Part shown: positions 11,911-22,671 of the stretch, piece after piece
How positions within the stretch are numbered: the first letter of the stretch is position 1
How the letters are laid out: every line of letters starts with the position of its first letter
Translations under genes and position numbers: made by a program
The notes under the pieces: model-generated
Told to the model about the DNA's origin: nothing
The model's input: only the letters and a program-made list of their open reading frames with translations
The model's database searches: none
Source of the DNA: Rhinopithecus roxellana
Lineage: Eukaryota > Chordata > Mammalia > Primates > Cercopithecidae
Direction of reading: 5' to 3'
Assembly (NCBI RefSeq): GCF_007565055.1
Contig: NC_044558.1
Coordinates: forward strand, 125,910,235-125,974,234
Length of the DNA: 64,000 nt

Positions 11911-14424
11911 CCAACCTGACAAGGGATAAAGAAGTATATTCTACCTACAAGAAGGTACCGGAAGTCACATGACAAAAAGTCTAGCTGTATAATCTTCTAC
12001 AGAGGAGAAAAACATGGAGCTGAGAACAATAATGAAATCTACCACACAGTGTGGGAACAGTGGGAACATCATGAGTATATAACATTCCAAAGAGACTGCT
12101 TTGGAAATTATCAGAATGATTAACCTCATAAATTATGGTAGGGGTATAAACCAAGTCAGCTTCATGCCTTATGGGCTCCTGTCATAAATTTAAGTGTTCT
12201 GAAAATATATACAACATCTAGGGTATTGTTTTAATCATTTTCTAAACTCGTTTCCTTTGTGAATAGTTTTATATTTGAGTTGTTACGAAGTAGTTTATTG
12301 ATAAACATATATTGCAGAAAACTGACTGGAATGTGCATATCTGCAGACTTGCCCCATATAATGCTCTTTATATGCAAAATTCAAGTTAGTGCTGCTATTT
12401 CTGAAAGAGCAAATCAATATTCTAAAAATGGGCTAGTCAGAAAAAATTATCGTTGCAAGGATTGTATAACGTATCAAGTTCCTCAGTTGAGGAAAATACT
12501 AAATAAATCTCTTAGCCACTGAGAGGTAAAATAAAGTTGCTAATGCTAAATAGGCATGCTTTTCATTTCTTAGCCACACTATTAAAATCTTAAAATTAAC
12601 AATTATATTTTAGGTATTGAATTGTAGTCTTTATTTGTCCCAGAGTCCTAAATACACTTGAAAAATTCATATTCTGGAATCCACCTGTGCTCACTAAAAA
12701 TCAGTCTCCTGATCCACATACCTCAGCCCAAACAAAGAAGCAAAATATACAAGATGAAATGGGAAGGGAAAGCCCTGGAGTGATCTGAAATCACTCATCT
12801 CTATCGTGTAGCTCAATTCTTTTCTGTTACTGGATGTTGTTTCCCCTCTTGACCCACAGAAAATACACAAGTGAGTAAAATTCTAGGACAGTCCCTGAGA
12901 TGGGCAATATCCTGCTGTTGAAAACTAAAATTAAGGCCTGGATTGAAGGAGTTTATGAGGCAAAGAGGGCTGGGATGGTGTGATTACTCTGTTCTGTCCT
13001 GCTGGTAGACTGATGGAATATGAACTATTTGTACTTTTCCTGTGGCTCTAGCAAGTCCCTCATCATGTGACCAGAAGCAACTACATGCATGAAGAAATGT
13101 AGAAAAGTTCTAATTTTCAAGAAAATCTCCATTCTTTGCTAGCTGAGGTTGCTGACTATCTCTGTATCTGAGTCCACTATAATTCACTTCACTTAAATAC
13201 CTCCGTGACATCCTATAAAAAATTTGCTCAGTCACCTGGGTTATGTTTCTTTCCCTCTTCCTTACTGCCTACCACACTTAATACTGTCAAAATCTTCTTT
13301 AATCATCTAGATTTTATGCATTCATCCTCATTTTAATGTTGTCATAACTTACACTTTATAAAGCATTAAGGTATGTATACAAAATAATACCAAATTGAAT
13401 CACAGCTGGATATTGCAGACATTAGGGTAAACAGGTCTCTGGCATTTTAAGATTTACTTCACAGTTTGTGCAAAATCACATTGCCTGCATCTTAAAAGCC
13501 CAGTCTTTTAATAGCAAGTCTTACTTGATACTTCTTGGTCCCTTGACCTTAAACTTTTTATTTTTAAACATTTTTGGCATAAGCAATATTGCCTCTCCCA
13601 GGTTACGGCATCTTTTGAAAAGGATTTCTGTAATCCTTAAAAAAGAGTGGCCAGCTATTTTCTACAATCTTATAGACAGAGGCAATAGATAAAAACTACA
13701 ATATTTAGGATTTACTGCTTCCTTATAGTGAAAGTCACTGACACAGAACTGAGTAACCTTCCAACCAAAACTTCGTAGTTCAACCTTTTCCGTAGTGTTT
13801 AAAATTAAGGGGCATGTTAATTTCTCTTGTCATTTAAAGTTTCTGTGCCCGAAAATACAGGAATAGAACAATTGGCCTCTCGTGTTCATCTCCAGCACTC
13901 TATGATTTCAATTCTGCAGTGTACAAAAACAAACTCTTTACACGTCGAGTAAAAAGTCATGGATCTTGAACCACATCTCACCAGGAGAACATGTAATCTT
14001 GGCAGGGATGCAGGGTTTGAATGAGGTATACTCTCCAAGGAAAATAATCACAACTGAATACACCGAGTTTTATCAGCTTTTATGTTTTTTAGGATGTGGT
14101 CACTCTCCCCTGCTCAGTTTTCGGATGTGACTCTCCCCTGCTTGGTTTTATTTTGAGCAAGGAATCAAACTGAGTTTTTCCTCCTTGAACCAGAGAGAAG
14201 CAAATACATTGCTCATAAGAGAACAAGTTCATTTCAATAGAATAAGGAATAAGAGTATTATATGTACAAATTACCTAAACAATTCTGACAATCCCTATAA
14301 CCCCAACCCTAAAATATAGTATTTCTTTAATTATTTTGGTAAAAAATTGTTGATTTTGTCTGTGCAAAATAACTATTCTTTTTATCATGTATGTAGCAGT
14401 TGGATAGTTATAGAGTTATATTTA

Positions 14425-14498
14425 TGTACTAGATCAGTTTAAAAATACTTTTAAAAAGTACTCTTTTTTTTTAAGTATTTTTAAACTGATCTAGTACA
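14425..14498. repeat. 74-bp near-perfect palindrome
   Basis: Arms of 26 bp at 14425-14450 (TGTACTAGATCAGTTTAAAA...) and 14473-14498 are exact reverse complements. The 22-base centre has a further AAAAAG/CTTTTT pairing, so the whole segment could extrude as a hairpin or cruciform. It lies about 280 bp upstream of a coding exon. Confidence 0.95.
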
Positions 14499-14776
14499 CA
14501 CTAGAATTAAGAGGACTGAAAAGAGAAAAGATGTGTTGTGAATTGAAATGAAGAAAAGCAGATCTCTTATTGATTCTTCACTCTTGGAATCTCATTAACT
14601 ATCAGATGGAACTTGATGACTGTCAATGAATAAACAACATTTTCTCCATTCTAGGCTATTAAACTGCCCAAAGCCACCAAATACAGATTAGTTTGAAATG
14701 CACTTATTGCTCCAGCTGGAGGTGGTTAAAAAATCAGCTTTAGATACAAGAATTTTTTTCTCGCTCTTTCCTTCAG

Positions 14777-14957
14777 GCTGCTAAAGGATGCAGAAAATGA
14801 AGCTTATTTTAAAAGCTGTTATCAGAAGCTACTAGCTGCTCTCCAATTCTGTGCAGGTAAAGCTTTGAGTGATGAGTTTTCCAAGGAGCAGAAACTTATC
14901 AAAATTCTGGGAGATATTGGGGAAAAAGTCAAGTCTGCCAATGACCATCAAAGACAG
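14777..14957 (+). CDS. PIK3C2G: PIK3C2G exon: end of helical (PIK) domain and linker to kinase domain
   Basis: A 181-bp exon bounded by TTCCTTCAG and GTTTGT. Its first base completes a codon begun in an upstream exon; the next 60 codons are open and end in phase 0. The peptide starts LLKDAENEAYFKSCYQKLL and ends SANDHQRQ, which I recognise as class II PI3K gamma. In this family the segment closes the helical PIK domain, a helical scaffold packing against the catalytic domain, and runs into the connector to the kinase N-lobe. The Lys/Glu-rich composition fits amphipathic helices. A tandem duplication starts six bases after the exon. The frame is intact. Confidence 0.96.
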
Positions 14958-14962
14958 GTTTG

Positions 14963-15225
14963 TTGAAATATTAATCTTCAGGTAGTAATTCTTTTAACTT
15001 TGGTTTACATTAAGTTTTAATTTCATTGTTTACAAAGCAAATTCCTTGACTAAGATACTTAAATCAATTACTTTAGTCAAGTTTTTTGAGATATTAATCT
15101 TCAGGTAGTAATTTTTTTAACTTTGGTTTAAATTAAGTTTTAATTTCATTGTTTACAAAGCAAATTCCTTGAGTACACTTAGATGTAAGATACTTAAATC
15201 AATTACTTTAGTCAAGTTTTTTTTT
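14963..15225 (+). repeat. Tandem duplication, period 123 bp
   Basis: Copy 1 spans about 14963-15085 and copy 2 about 15086-15225. Both read 'ATATTAATCTTCAGGTAGTAATT...TTTACAAAGCAAATTCCTTGA...TACTTAAATCAATTACTTTAGTCAAGTTTTTT'. They differ by a few substitutions and about 13-15 extra bases in copy 2 (near 15172-15187). It begins six bases after the exon's donor site. Confidence 0.93.
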
Positions 15226-15699
15226 CCCCACCTACTATTCTTAAGTTAATGATAATGTCAATCACCAGGACATGGTTTTTTGGCCTGAATAGCCATGTGA
15301 CACACAAACAGAACCTGAAAAGAAAAGACCAACTTTATAGGCAGTTTGACTAAACAAGCCTGATAAAGTAATCGCGTCAATATGGCGGCACAATTCAGAC
15401 TCATGGAGAAATACATGAGGAGATGTTTTAGGGCACTTTTGTTGTTGTTGCTCAGCAAAGAACATTTTTCACGCAACAAATAAGATGAATTAAATGAAAT
15501 AAATCAATGGCCTTAAGAATAGTAATACTTTTTATACTAAGATCTATCGATACTAGTCAAAATATGTGCCTCCTTCTCAGTGTTTATAATAATGGACCTG
15601 GCTATTATTTTTCTTGGAAGAATATTTGCTACTTTTAATTATCTGCATCACTAGTTCCCTATACTGATATACACCATTAAGTAATTTCTCTCAAGTTCA

Positions 15700-15860
15700 A
15701 CATTCTAGATGCAGGGAGAGAGTGGACATTCATTCATTGTATTAAGAATGTTATTCAATAATAATTAACTACCTACTATAGACTAGGGGTTAAGGATAGA
15801 AAGATGACCAAAACATGAGTTTTGTCCTCAAAGGAACTCAGTTTCTCTCCACTTATAATC
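15700..15860 (+). mobile_element. L2-like LINE fragment
   Basis: 'CATTCATTCATTGTATTAAG...ACTACCTACTATAGACTAGGGGTTAAGGATAGAAAGATGACCAAAACATGAGTTTTGTCCTCAAAGGAACTCA' follows the L2 3' end pattern. Confidence 0.55.
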
Positions 15861-16116
15861 TAAAATCAACAAGAATTTTCAACAAAATGATATAAAAATA
15901 GTAGTAGGCAAAGTGTCCCAGAATTCTTCCTCAGCCCAGGATTTTTCTTGCTGGAAGTCTCTTCGTTTAGTAGAAGTGCCAGAAACTATGCTACTTCACC
16001 TTCCTGGGAGAAAATGGAAAATAAAAAAGCAAAAGTTTGGAATTTATTCTTCAATGGGAGGTATATAAACTCCAGTACACAGTGGAGCCTTAAGGCATAT
16101 AACAAGATAAGCAATG

Positions 16117-16140
16117 CAAAAAAAAAAAAAAAAAAAAAAA
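16117..16140. repeat. poly-A run
   Basis: A tract of about 22 bases; no retroposed body recognised upstream. Confidence 0.85.
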
Positions 16141-16849
16141 GTTATATGATTTTTTAAGTGTTACTATAAGTTCTTTAATTATTTTCTAATGGTAGACAAA
16201 AAGTTGATGGCAAGTTAAATAAATTGATTTAAAATTTACAGAAGTTTGTGTGAAGGTTTGGTCTTTATCTCTTATGTTTTAAAATCCCTCATATGTTTAA
16301 GATATACATTATAGTTAAATAATTCTGGAACTTTTTTTGATCATTTGCTTCAAGTACCAGAGTGATACTGACATTATTCACTCAGGTAAATATATTTATC
16401 TTGCCTTGACTGGCTGCTTTTGTGATAACATCTCTTTACATAGGAAAACAAGAAGAGGAAAAGGAAGAGGTGGGAGAGGCATTTATAATTTCTCACAATT
16501 TAAGAAATAATAACTTCTCACAATTTAAGTTACTAATAGCTATTTTTCTACTTTAAAAAGCACTAATTAAGCATAACTATATGAACTGGGAAGAAATTTT
16601 ACTTAAATGAAGGGAGCATAGATTCCTCTCCATGATATCCAGCAGGCAAACCCAAGTATAGATGAAGCAAAGGAGAACAACCACACACATAGGGCTGTAA
16701 TGCAATTTTTGTCTTTCCTCTTTGCTCTTCTGGATTCTGGGAGCTGTGGATTCTATTATTTGCCAATAAGCCAGGAGTAAAAGCTAAGAAACTCTTGAGC
16801 TGAGTGAACATTATTAATATGATATCCTTGTCTTCTGCATTGGGCTCAA

Positions 16850-17226
16850 AAAGTTTCTTTTTTAATTTTCAATTTTAAAATGCACAAAAAAAATTTTCTA
16901 CCATAGTTACCTCATGCTAGTAAATAGTAAGTCTTTCTAATACTCTTTCTAACTACTTTTTTATATCCATTAACTCTGTATCCCCCTGCCTCCTGCTGCA
17001 CTGATGACCCTTCTCAGCCTCTGGTAACCATCCTCCTACTCTCTGTCTCCATGAGTTCAATTGTTTTAAATTTAAACTATCACAGAGAAGTGAGGACATG
17101 TGATATTTGTCTTTCTGTGTCTGGCTTATGTCACATAACATAATGACCTCCAGTTCCATCCATGTTGTTGCAAATGACAGGATCTCATTCTTTTTTATGG
17201 TTGGATAGTACTCCATTGTGTATATG
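16850..17226 (-). mobile_element. 5'-truncated L1 3' end
   Basis: Reverse complement of an L1 3' region: '...CCTCTGGTAACCATCCTCCTACTCTCTG', 'GTCTGGCTTATGTCACATAACATAATGACC', 'CATCCATGTTGTTGCAAATGACAGGATC', ending at 'GTACTCCATTGTGTATATGTG'. Residual ORF2-tail translation on the minus strand starts 'MEYYPTIKKNEILSF', the well-known L1 ORF2 C-terminal region. Confidence 0.9.
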
Positions 17227-17911
17227 TGAAAGTGGACTAAAAGAAGCTTTGCTTGTTTTGTGATGAATTGTTATTATTTCCTATCTCTTTTGTCATAGGA
17301 TGCACAATTTAAAGGTGTTGTTTGTGATATCTGACCTGCCATGAGTATAGTGGAGTGTAGGAGGGAGGAAATATCAGAAATATACTCATTGACATCCAGT
17401 AAACTATTTGTTCCTGCATATTATTATTTCTGACAGCATTACACAATTGATTTTTGTCATTGTTGTTACTATTGTACGTAATTTTTTTGTAAAATGCACT
17501 ATTAACTATTGAGTGTAATTTTGAGAGTCACAAACTCAGATTTCAGAAAATTATCAGAAAAGGATCATGTTAATAATTACATAAAGCAGGGTTGGCTATG
17601 CAGGTCAAGTCCAGCCTTTTATGTTTTGTTTAAACAGTACAGTGCTTTGACTGTTTTTTATTTTTAATTGAATTTGAGGTCTTTTAGAAAGGGCATGCAT
17701 GCTTTAGTTTCCCATTTCTCCAACATGCCCTATTGTCTTTAGCCCATTGTCTTCTCATGCCTGAATACATCACCTGCCTGACCCCAAAGTCATCCAAGTG
17801 TGCAACACTGAATTCAGGAATTCATTTAATCAATAGAAGAAAATTATAACTTGAAGGAAAAGTCAAGTTCTTTACATTTTCTTAAATCCTTTTTCTAATG
17901 ATTTTTCACAG

Positions 17912-18019
17912 GAGGTACTGAAGAAAGAAATTGGCAGACTAGAAGAGTTCTTTCAAGATGTAAATACTTGTCATCTTCCTCTGAACCCTGCCCTGTGTAT
18001 AAAAGGGATTGATCATGAT
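17912..18019 (+). CDS. PIK3C2G: PIK3C2G exon: start of lipid kinase N-lobe
   Basis: A 108-bp exon of exactly 36 codons, phase 0 at both ends, between TTTTTCACAG and GTAAGT. The peptide runs EVLKKEIGRLEEFFQDV and then NTCHLPLNPALCIKGIDHD. The 'LPLNP' segment followed by a conserved basic residue is typical of the entry into the PI3K catalytic domain, where the chain first packs on the N-lobe. The helix before it continues the connector coded by the previous exon. No stop or frameshift is present. Confidence 0.96.
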
Positions 18020-19138
18020 GTAAGTCAACTTATTCCTCAGATCAATTGAATATTTCTGTTTTGTATAGTTTAGTTCACTGTATATGTTTGAAATGGCAAA
18101 AAGAATTCATAAGCTGACATTGCAGTTATTTTAAGGAAAAAGTAATTGAATCCATTTACATTGTGTTTTCCCTTTGATACACTATGACCAGTTGGGATCA
18201 CATTGGCCTTATCACATGGTTTGTTTATTTGGAAACAAACTATCCATCAGTTCAGTGAAAAAAAAAAAAAATAGAGGAACATAGAGGAACATATCACTGG
18301 GTTAATTTCTTGACTCATGATTGATTTGGTGACCCCATGCAGGCTGGGTATAATTTCGTGGTTTATTTAGACTATGTGCATAACCATACCTAGTACATGA
18401 ACATTAATCATTAAGTACAACATTTCTATTTTGATTCAATTTAAAATTCATTGATTCTAATATGTCAGTGTATCATACAGTCTGTGATTTTACTCACACC
18501 TGGAAAGCCCATCTTGACATTGTCAGACTCACAACTTCCTAAGCCTTCTCTTCCTAATCCTCTGTCATATGGTACCTCTTCAGTCACCCTTCTCTGACTT
18601 AGAATCATTCTTTCTCCCTTGTTCCTGATAAGCTTTATTATCTTCCTTCTCAAAAGCCCAAGAGTACAAAAACACTAACAGAGAAAATTGTGAATATGTT
18701 CGATTTAAAAGTGAAGAGGTTAAGCTATCATGCATGGACAATAAATGTTACTTAACCGAAGTCATAAGACAGTCAAGAAAACAAACCCAATAATTAGATG
18801 AAAAATTAGACCATTATTACCGTGAATGTAAAATGTTTTGCTAAAAACTTGATACCATCATCTTTATCACTTTGCCACAAGTAAGACTCGCTGCAAATTT
18901 TTTGATACATTTCATAAATATATTTTGAAACATAACAAAATAAGGCTTCAAATTCCTTAAACTGAGATATGTCTGTCTGGGCTGAAATCCAAATCGTTAC
19001 TAATTTTCAAAAAATTGCCCAACTTTTTCATCGTCAGCGGCATTCTTGACTAATGCTGAGCATATGTAGGAACTCAGCATTTCAAGGACACTGTACCTTA
19101 ATGTAGAAAGAACAACAGGGATCACTGAGTCCTTGTGT

Positions 19139-19176
19139 TTTTTTTGTTTGTTTGTTTATTTGTTTGTTTGTTTTTG
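19139..19176. repeat. (TTTG)n microsatellite
   Basis: T-rich TTTG/TTTA tetranucleotide tract, with further T/G-rich sequence to about 19240. Confidence 0.85.
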
Positions 19177-19499
19177 CTTTTGCTTTATTGGCTTGTTGTT
19201 TTAAAGGAGAAGAGTGTTTTTGTTTTTTTGTTTTTTTCACTTAAAGTTACATATAAGTTTGGCATGTGCAGGTGCACCAGCTGGGCCAGGGGTCAGCTGC
19301 CCAGGAGTCACCAACCCTAGTAATGCAGGTGGGACCACACTCCTTCCCTACAGCACTGTACAGTTAGCTGTACTCTTCCTGCAGAAACTGTCCCAAGTAG
19401 AGCCACCCTCTGGTTCCATTTGCTCTGACTAGCTATGCCTGGCACAGGGTTGGGCACCTATGGGTACGACAATGAACAGGACAGACATGGTCAGGTGGC

Positions 19500-20230
19500 A
19501 GCATCTTGGGAAACATTTTAACCTATCCTCCAGTCCCATTGAACAAAGAAGTGAGAAATCTTACAGTTGAAATAAGTATGGAAAATCTCTCTGTTTCAAC
19601 AGAAACCTTATCAACTACTGGAGAATCCACACTGGGGAGAATCCTTATAAGCATGATGAATATGGCAAGGCCTTCATTCAAAGTAAATGTCTTATTTGAC
19701 ATCAGAGGGTCATATAAAAACTTATTTAAATGGAAGCAGTTTGGAGAAACCATCTATCAGAGCTCTTAATTTGTTGACTGTGACAAAATTCATACCTTTT
19801 GAATGCAGTGTGACAAGGCATTTGGTCTGAGTTAATGTCTTATTCTGTGTCAGAGCTCACACATGCCAAAAGCCCTATAAATATAAGCATGGAAATCTGT
19901 AGTCAAAACTCATGCCTCATTATATACCAGAGAATTCACACTGTGAGAAACCCTACAAATATAATGGATATGAGAAGATATTCAGTTATAGTGCCAGTCT
20001 TGTGGTACATCAGAGAACCCATTGTGGGGAGAAATCTTATAAATGCAATGATAGTGTGAAAGCTGTTATATGATTGTGTGAGCCATTATAGCTCACAAGT
20101 GATCGTGCACCAGAGAGTTCACATTGGAAAGGAGCCCTATGAATGGAGTGAGCAGGGGAAAGCCTTTAATCAGCTTCTGTCACCGTCAGTCAACCACACT
20201 GGGGAGAAGCACTCAGGTCTGGTTCAATTC
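19500..20230 (+). pseudogene. C2H2 (KRAB-type) zinc-finger pseudogene fragment
   Basis: Several degenerate zinc-finger units on the + strand. At 19622-19696 the frame reads RIHTGENPYKHDEYGKAF and onward, with both zinc-binding cysteines replaced, then a stop at 19697-19699. At about 19938-20070 the inter-finger linker is shifted by one base, after which EKPYKYNGYEKIF, HQRTHCGEKSYKC and a stop follow. At 20108-20170 HQRVHIGKEPYEWSEQGKAF is seen, and a last HTGEK lies near 20195. The H-T-G-E-K-P linker type is that of large KRAB zinc-finger arrays. Stops, frameshifts and lost Cys show it is dead. No intron or poly-A tail is evident, so retroposition is likely but unproven. The parent gene is not identified. 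Confidence 0.88.
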
Positions 20231-20837
20231 GTTTCTTAAAGCGTGGCTCTCAAAGGCAACGAGCAGGGGGCTCAGGTCTGAGCTAAACTGTCTTTATAAG
20301 ACAAATTCTCAACCTTTGCCTTCCACCCCTACCCACAAACCATTAATCACAATGAGCCATTCCCTATTTTCTTTTAAATCACTAAAGGATGGACCAAGTG
20401 GGAGAGTGGGAAGAACTGAATGCAATTCTTCCCCACTACTTAGGGAAAGCAAGGAGCAGATATTTCGTTTACTTACTGGCTTCTTTTTCAACTAATTTTT
20501 AGATCTCTGTCACTGATGTATGCTTCTCAAGGACAGAGATCATATCTTCCTTTCTTCCAGCTTTTCTATCTTATTATACCATCTCCATAAAATCCTCCTC
20601 TAAGACTCTGACTAATTCTTACGTCTATGGGCATTCCAATCTACTTTGTAACTATCACTCTAATCTAATATCTTATCATTTGCCTTTTTCTATCTAGAAA
20701 ACCCTTGTTTCTGCCTATTTGCTAATCTATGTCCCTCACAATCTTCAAGATCTAGTTAACCTCTGAAAATTTTTTTCTTAAAATGTGACTTCATTCAATG
20801 ATGATAAACTGCCTTGTGAATTATTTTCAGCTTCATG

Positions 20838-20962
20838 TGTGTGCATTTATATATATACATATATGCATGTATATACGTATATATATAAATGCAATGATTG
20901 AAAGCTGTTAGGTTTGATGTGTGTGTGTGTATATACACATATATATACATATATATAAAACC
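20838..20962. repeat. (TG/TA)n microsatellite, two blocks
   Basis: Two tracts of alternating TG and TA (20838-20888 and 20920-20958) separated by 'AATGCAATGATTGAAAGCTG'. Strongly self-complementary. Confidence 0.88.
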
Positions 20963-21396
20963 AAATTTAATAGGCTTTGTGAGGGTAGATATAGTGTTTC
21001 TTTTTTAGCATATAATGTGCATACTAGTTGTTGAATACATATTTTTGACAATTACTCAAATATTTACTGCATGAAAACCAAGATGTGAAACAATAAAAGC
21101 AGAATATCTCCGGGTGATAGTTACAAAGATAGGCTAAGCCTTGCCTTTAGCCTCCCTGAACTTGGGATAACTCAAGAGATCCCCGCAAATTCCATGAGCA
21201 GAATTTAAAAACCACTGATCTGTACTCATTTCTTGCCTAATAGAGAATTTGCTAATTCAATACCATGATATATGGTCACGTGATCCCTAATTAACTGACT
21301 TTTGCAACAGAATTGTATTGCTTAACAAGCATCCTCACCCATAAAACTATAAAACATCTATTTTTATTTATAGATAAGACATCTGTGTTTATCTAT

Positions 21397-21620
21397 AAAA
21401 TATCTACTTCTTAACTGACCTATCAACACAAATCTAACCCAATTTCTAACTAAACAAACCCTTGCTTACTGAATCAATTTGAATTTTCAAATTGAAAATA
21501 GGAAATATCTATTTTCAATCTCTTAAACTCTTGCTTATGATTCAGTAAGCAAGGGTTTGTGTTTAGTTAAGATATTGGGTTAGATTTGTTTTGATAGGCC
21601 AGTTAAGAAATAGATATTTT
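21397..21620. repeat. Large inverted repeat, arms about 80 bp
   Basis: Left arm 21397-21476 (ends CCCTTGCTTACTGAATCA) is the near reverse complement of right arm 21538-21620 (starts TGATTCAGTAAGCAAGGG). The arms differ at only a few positions. The 61-bp spacer has its own inverted repeats: AATTTGAA/TTCAAATT and ATTGAAAATAG/CTATTTTCAAT. A further small hairpin TAGATAA/TTATCTA sits just upstream (21371-21397). Confidence 0.95.
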
Positions 21621-22014
21621 CTCTCAGCTTCTACTAATTTCAGACTTCTTGCAGATAACATTGTTCAAGCTGATCTTTCAACATACATTGATGTCATATT
21701 TTACTAAGTTGATAAATCGAAAGCATCAAGTCTTTTTCCTTTCTTTATATTAAGTCTTCAATGTCATCATGAACTCTCTAATAGTCTAAAGACATACAGC
21801 TTTTCAATGCTCAGTTGTAAAAAAATAAAAGGAAAACAGGCAACAAGGAAAGTAGAGTGAAAAGTAGTCAACATCACAAAGCCAAAAATGCAAACGGAAT
21901 GTGTAATTACAGGAAATGAGAAGACAAAATCTATGTTGTACTGTTATTTATAAAAACAAGAAAATGTTCATTAGCTAAAAGATAAAGAAAAATGTAAGGA
22001 TTTTTCAAAGTAAC

Positions 22015-22160
22015 TGATTAGTGTCAAGCACTGTAAAAGGTATTTCATATCCATTAGTTCATGTATCTATCACAAAGATGTATGAGGGAGGGGTTACTAC
22101 CTCCACTTTACAGCAAATGAGTTATAAAGCTTAGATTTGAACCCAAGTCTTTCTTAACTC
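22015..22160 (-). mobile_element. MIR SINE fragment
   Basis: 'GTCAAGCACTGTAAAAGGTATTTCATATCCATTAGTTCATG', 'TTACTACCTCCACTTTACAGCAAATGAG' and 'TTTGAACCCAAGTC' follow the reverse-complement MIR order. Confidence 0.75.
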
Positions 22161-22578
22161 TATTTTTCCTTAAAGTATTCTGCAAGGTAGACATAATGGA
22201 AAGGAAATAAAGTTTTTAAAATAAAATTTTAACTTCTTTACTGACTAGCTAGCATAAGCCAATATTCATACACTGCTTAGTTCATTTAAACCTCAAACAT
22301 ATCACTACTGTTCATTGAGGAAAAAATGTAGTTGAAGATTTGTAATCTGTGAAAAAGCTAGCTTCTTGGTTTCAAAGTAAAGGCTCCAGTTGATAGACTA
22401 CATTTTTAAAAATATGTATGTTTCTGTGTTCCAAAGTATAACAATTATTCATATGTGCTACATTTGTTCATACAACAAAGTCTGCAAGAGGGTATGATTT
22501 TGGGGAAAAGGTTTGTTTTTTGGGTGTTAGGGGTTGATTTATTTTGCTCACTAGTTTTCCCTTTTTCTTTCCCTATAG

Positions 22579-22671
22579 GCATGTTCATATTTTACATCTA
22601 ATGCTTTGCCATTGAAGATTACTTTCATCAATGCTAATCCAATGGGCAAAAACATCAGCCTTATTTTTAAG
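22579..22671 (+). CDS. PIK3C2G: PIK3C2G exon: kinase N-lobe with ATP-site lysine
   Basis: A 93-bp exon of 31 codons, phase 0 at both ends, with borders CCCTATAG and GTATGC. The peptide ACSYFTSNALPLKITFINAN is followed by PMGKNISLIFK. Its last codon (AAG, 22669-22671) is the lysine of the 'IFK-GDDLRQD' motif that contacts ATP phosphates in PI3Ks; in class I p110-alpha the aligned lysine is the wortmannin-reactive one. The intervening loop (Asn-Pro-Met-Gly-Lys) takes the place of the P-loop region of protein kinases. The frame is intact. Confidence 0.96.

Larger units (their letters stand above)
1..14776 (+). other. PIK3C2G: PIK3C2G intron, 3' part (upstream of first exon in window)
   Basis: No exon of the kinase gene was found here. 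The first exon in the window begins with the last base of a split codon, so another exon must lie upstream of position 1. The intron holds the repeats listed separately. The remaining stretches (about 780-1930, 2130-3200, 5140-6540, 9100-11560 and 11950-14420) are AT-rich unique-looking sequence in which I see no gene. Short open frames here have no recognisable domain. It ends in a pyrimidine-rich tract and AG at 14775-14776. Confidence 0.85.
14958..17911 (+). other. PIK3C2G: PIK3C2G intron (2.95 kb)
   Basis: Runs from GT at 14958 to AG at 17910-17911. It contains a 123-bp tandem duplication at its very start, an L2-like stretch, a poly-A run and a 5'-truncated antisense L1 3' end. No gene is seen on either strand. 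Confidence 0.9.
18020..22578 (+). other. PIK3C2G: PIK3C2G intron (4.56 kb)
   Basis: Runs from GT at 18020 to AG at 22577-22578. It holds a decayed zinc-finger pseudogene, a TG/TA microsatellite, a large inverted repeat and a MIR fragment. The remaining sequence (18.1-19.1 kb and 20.25-20.8 kb) shows nothing recognisable. Confidence 0.9.
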
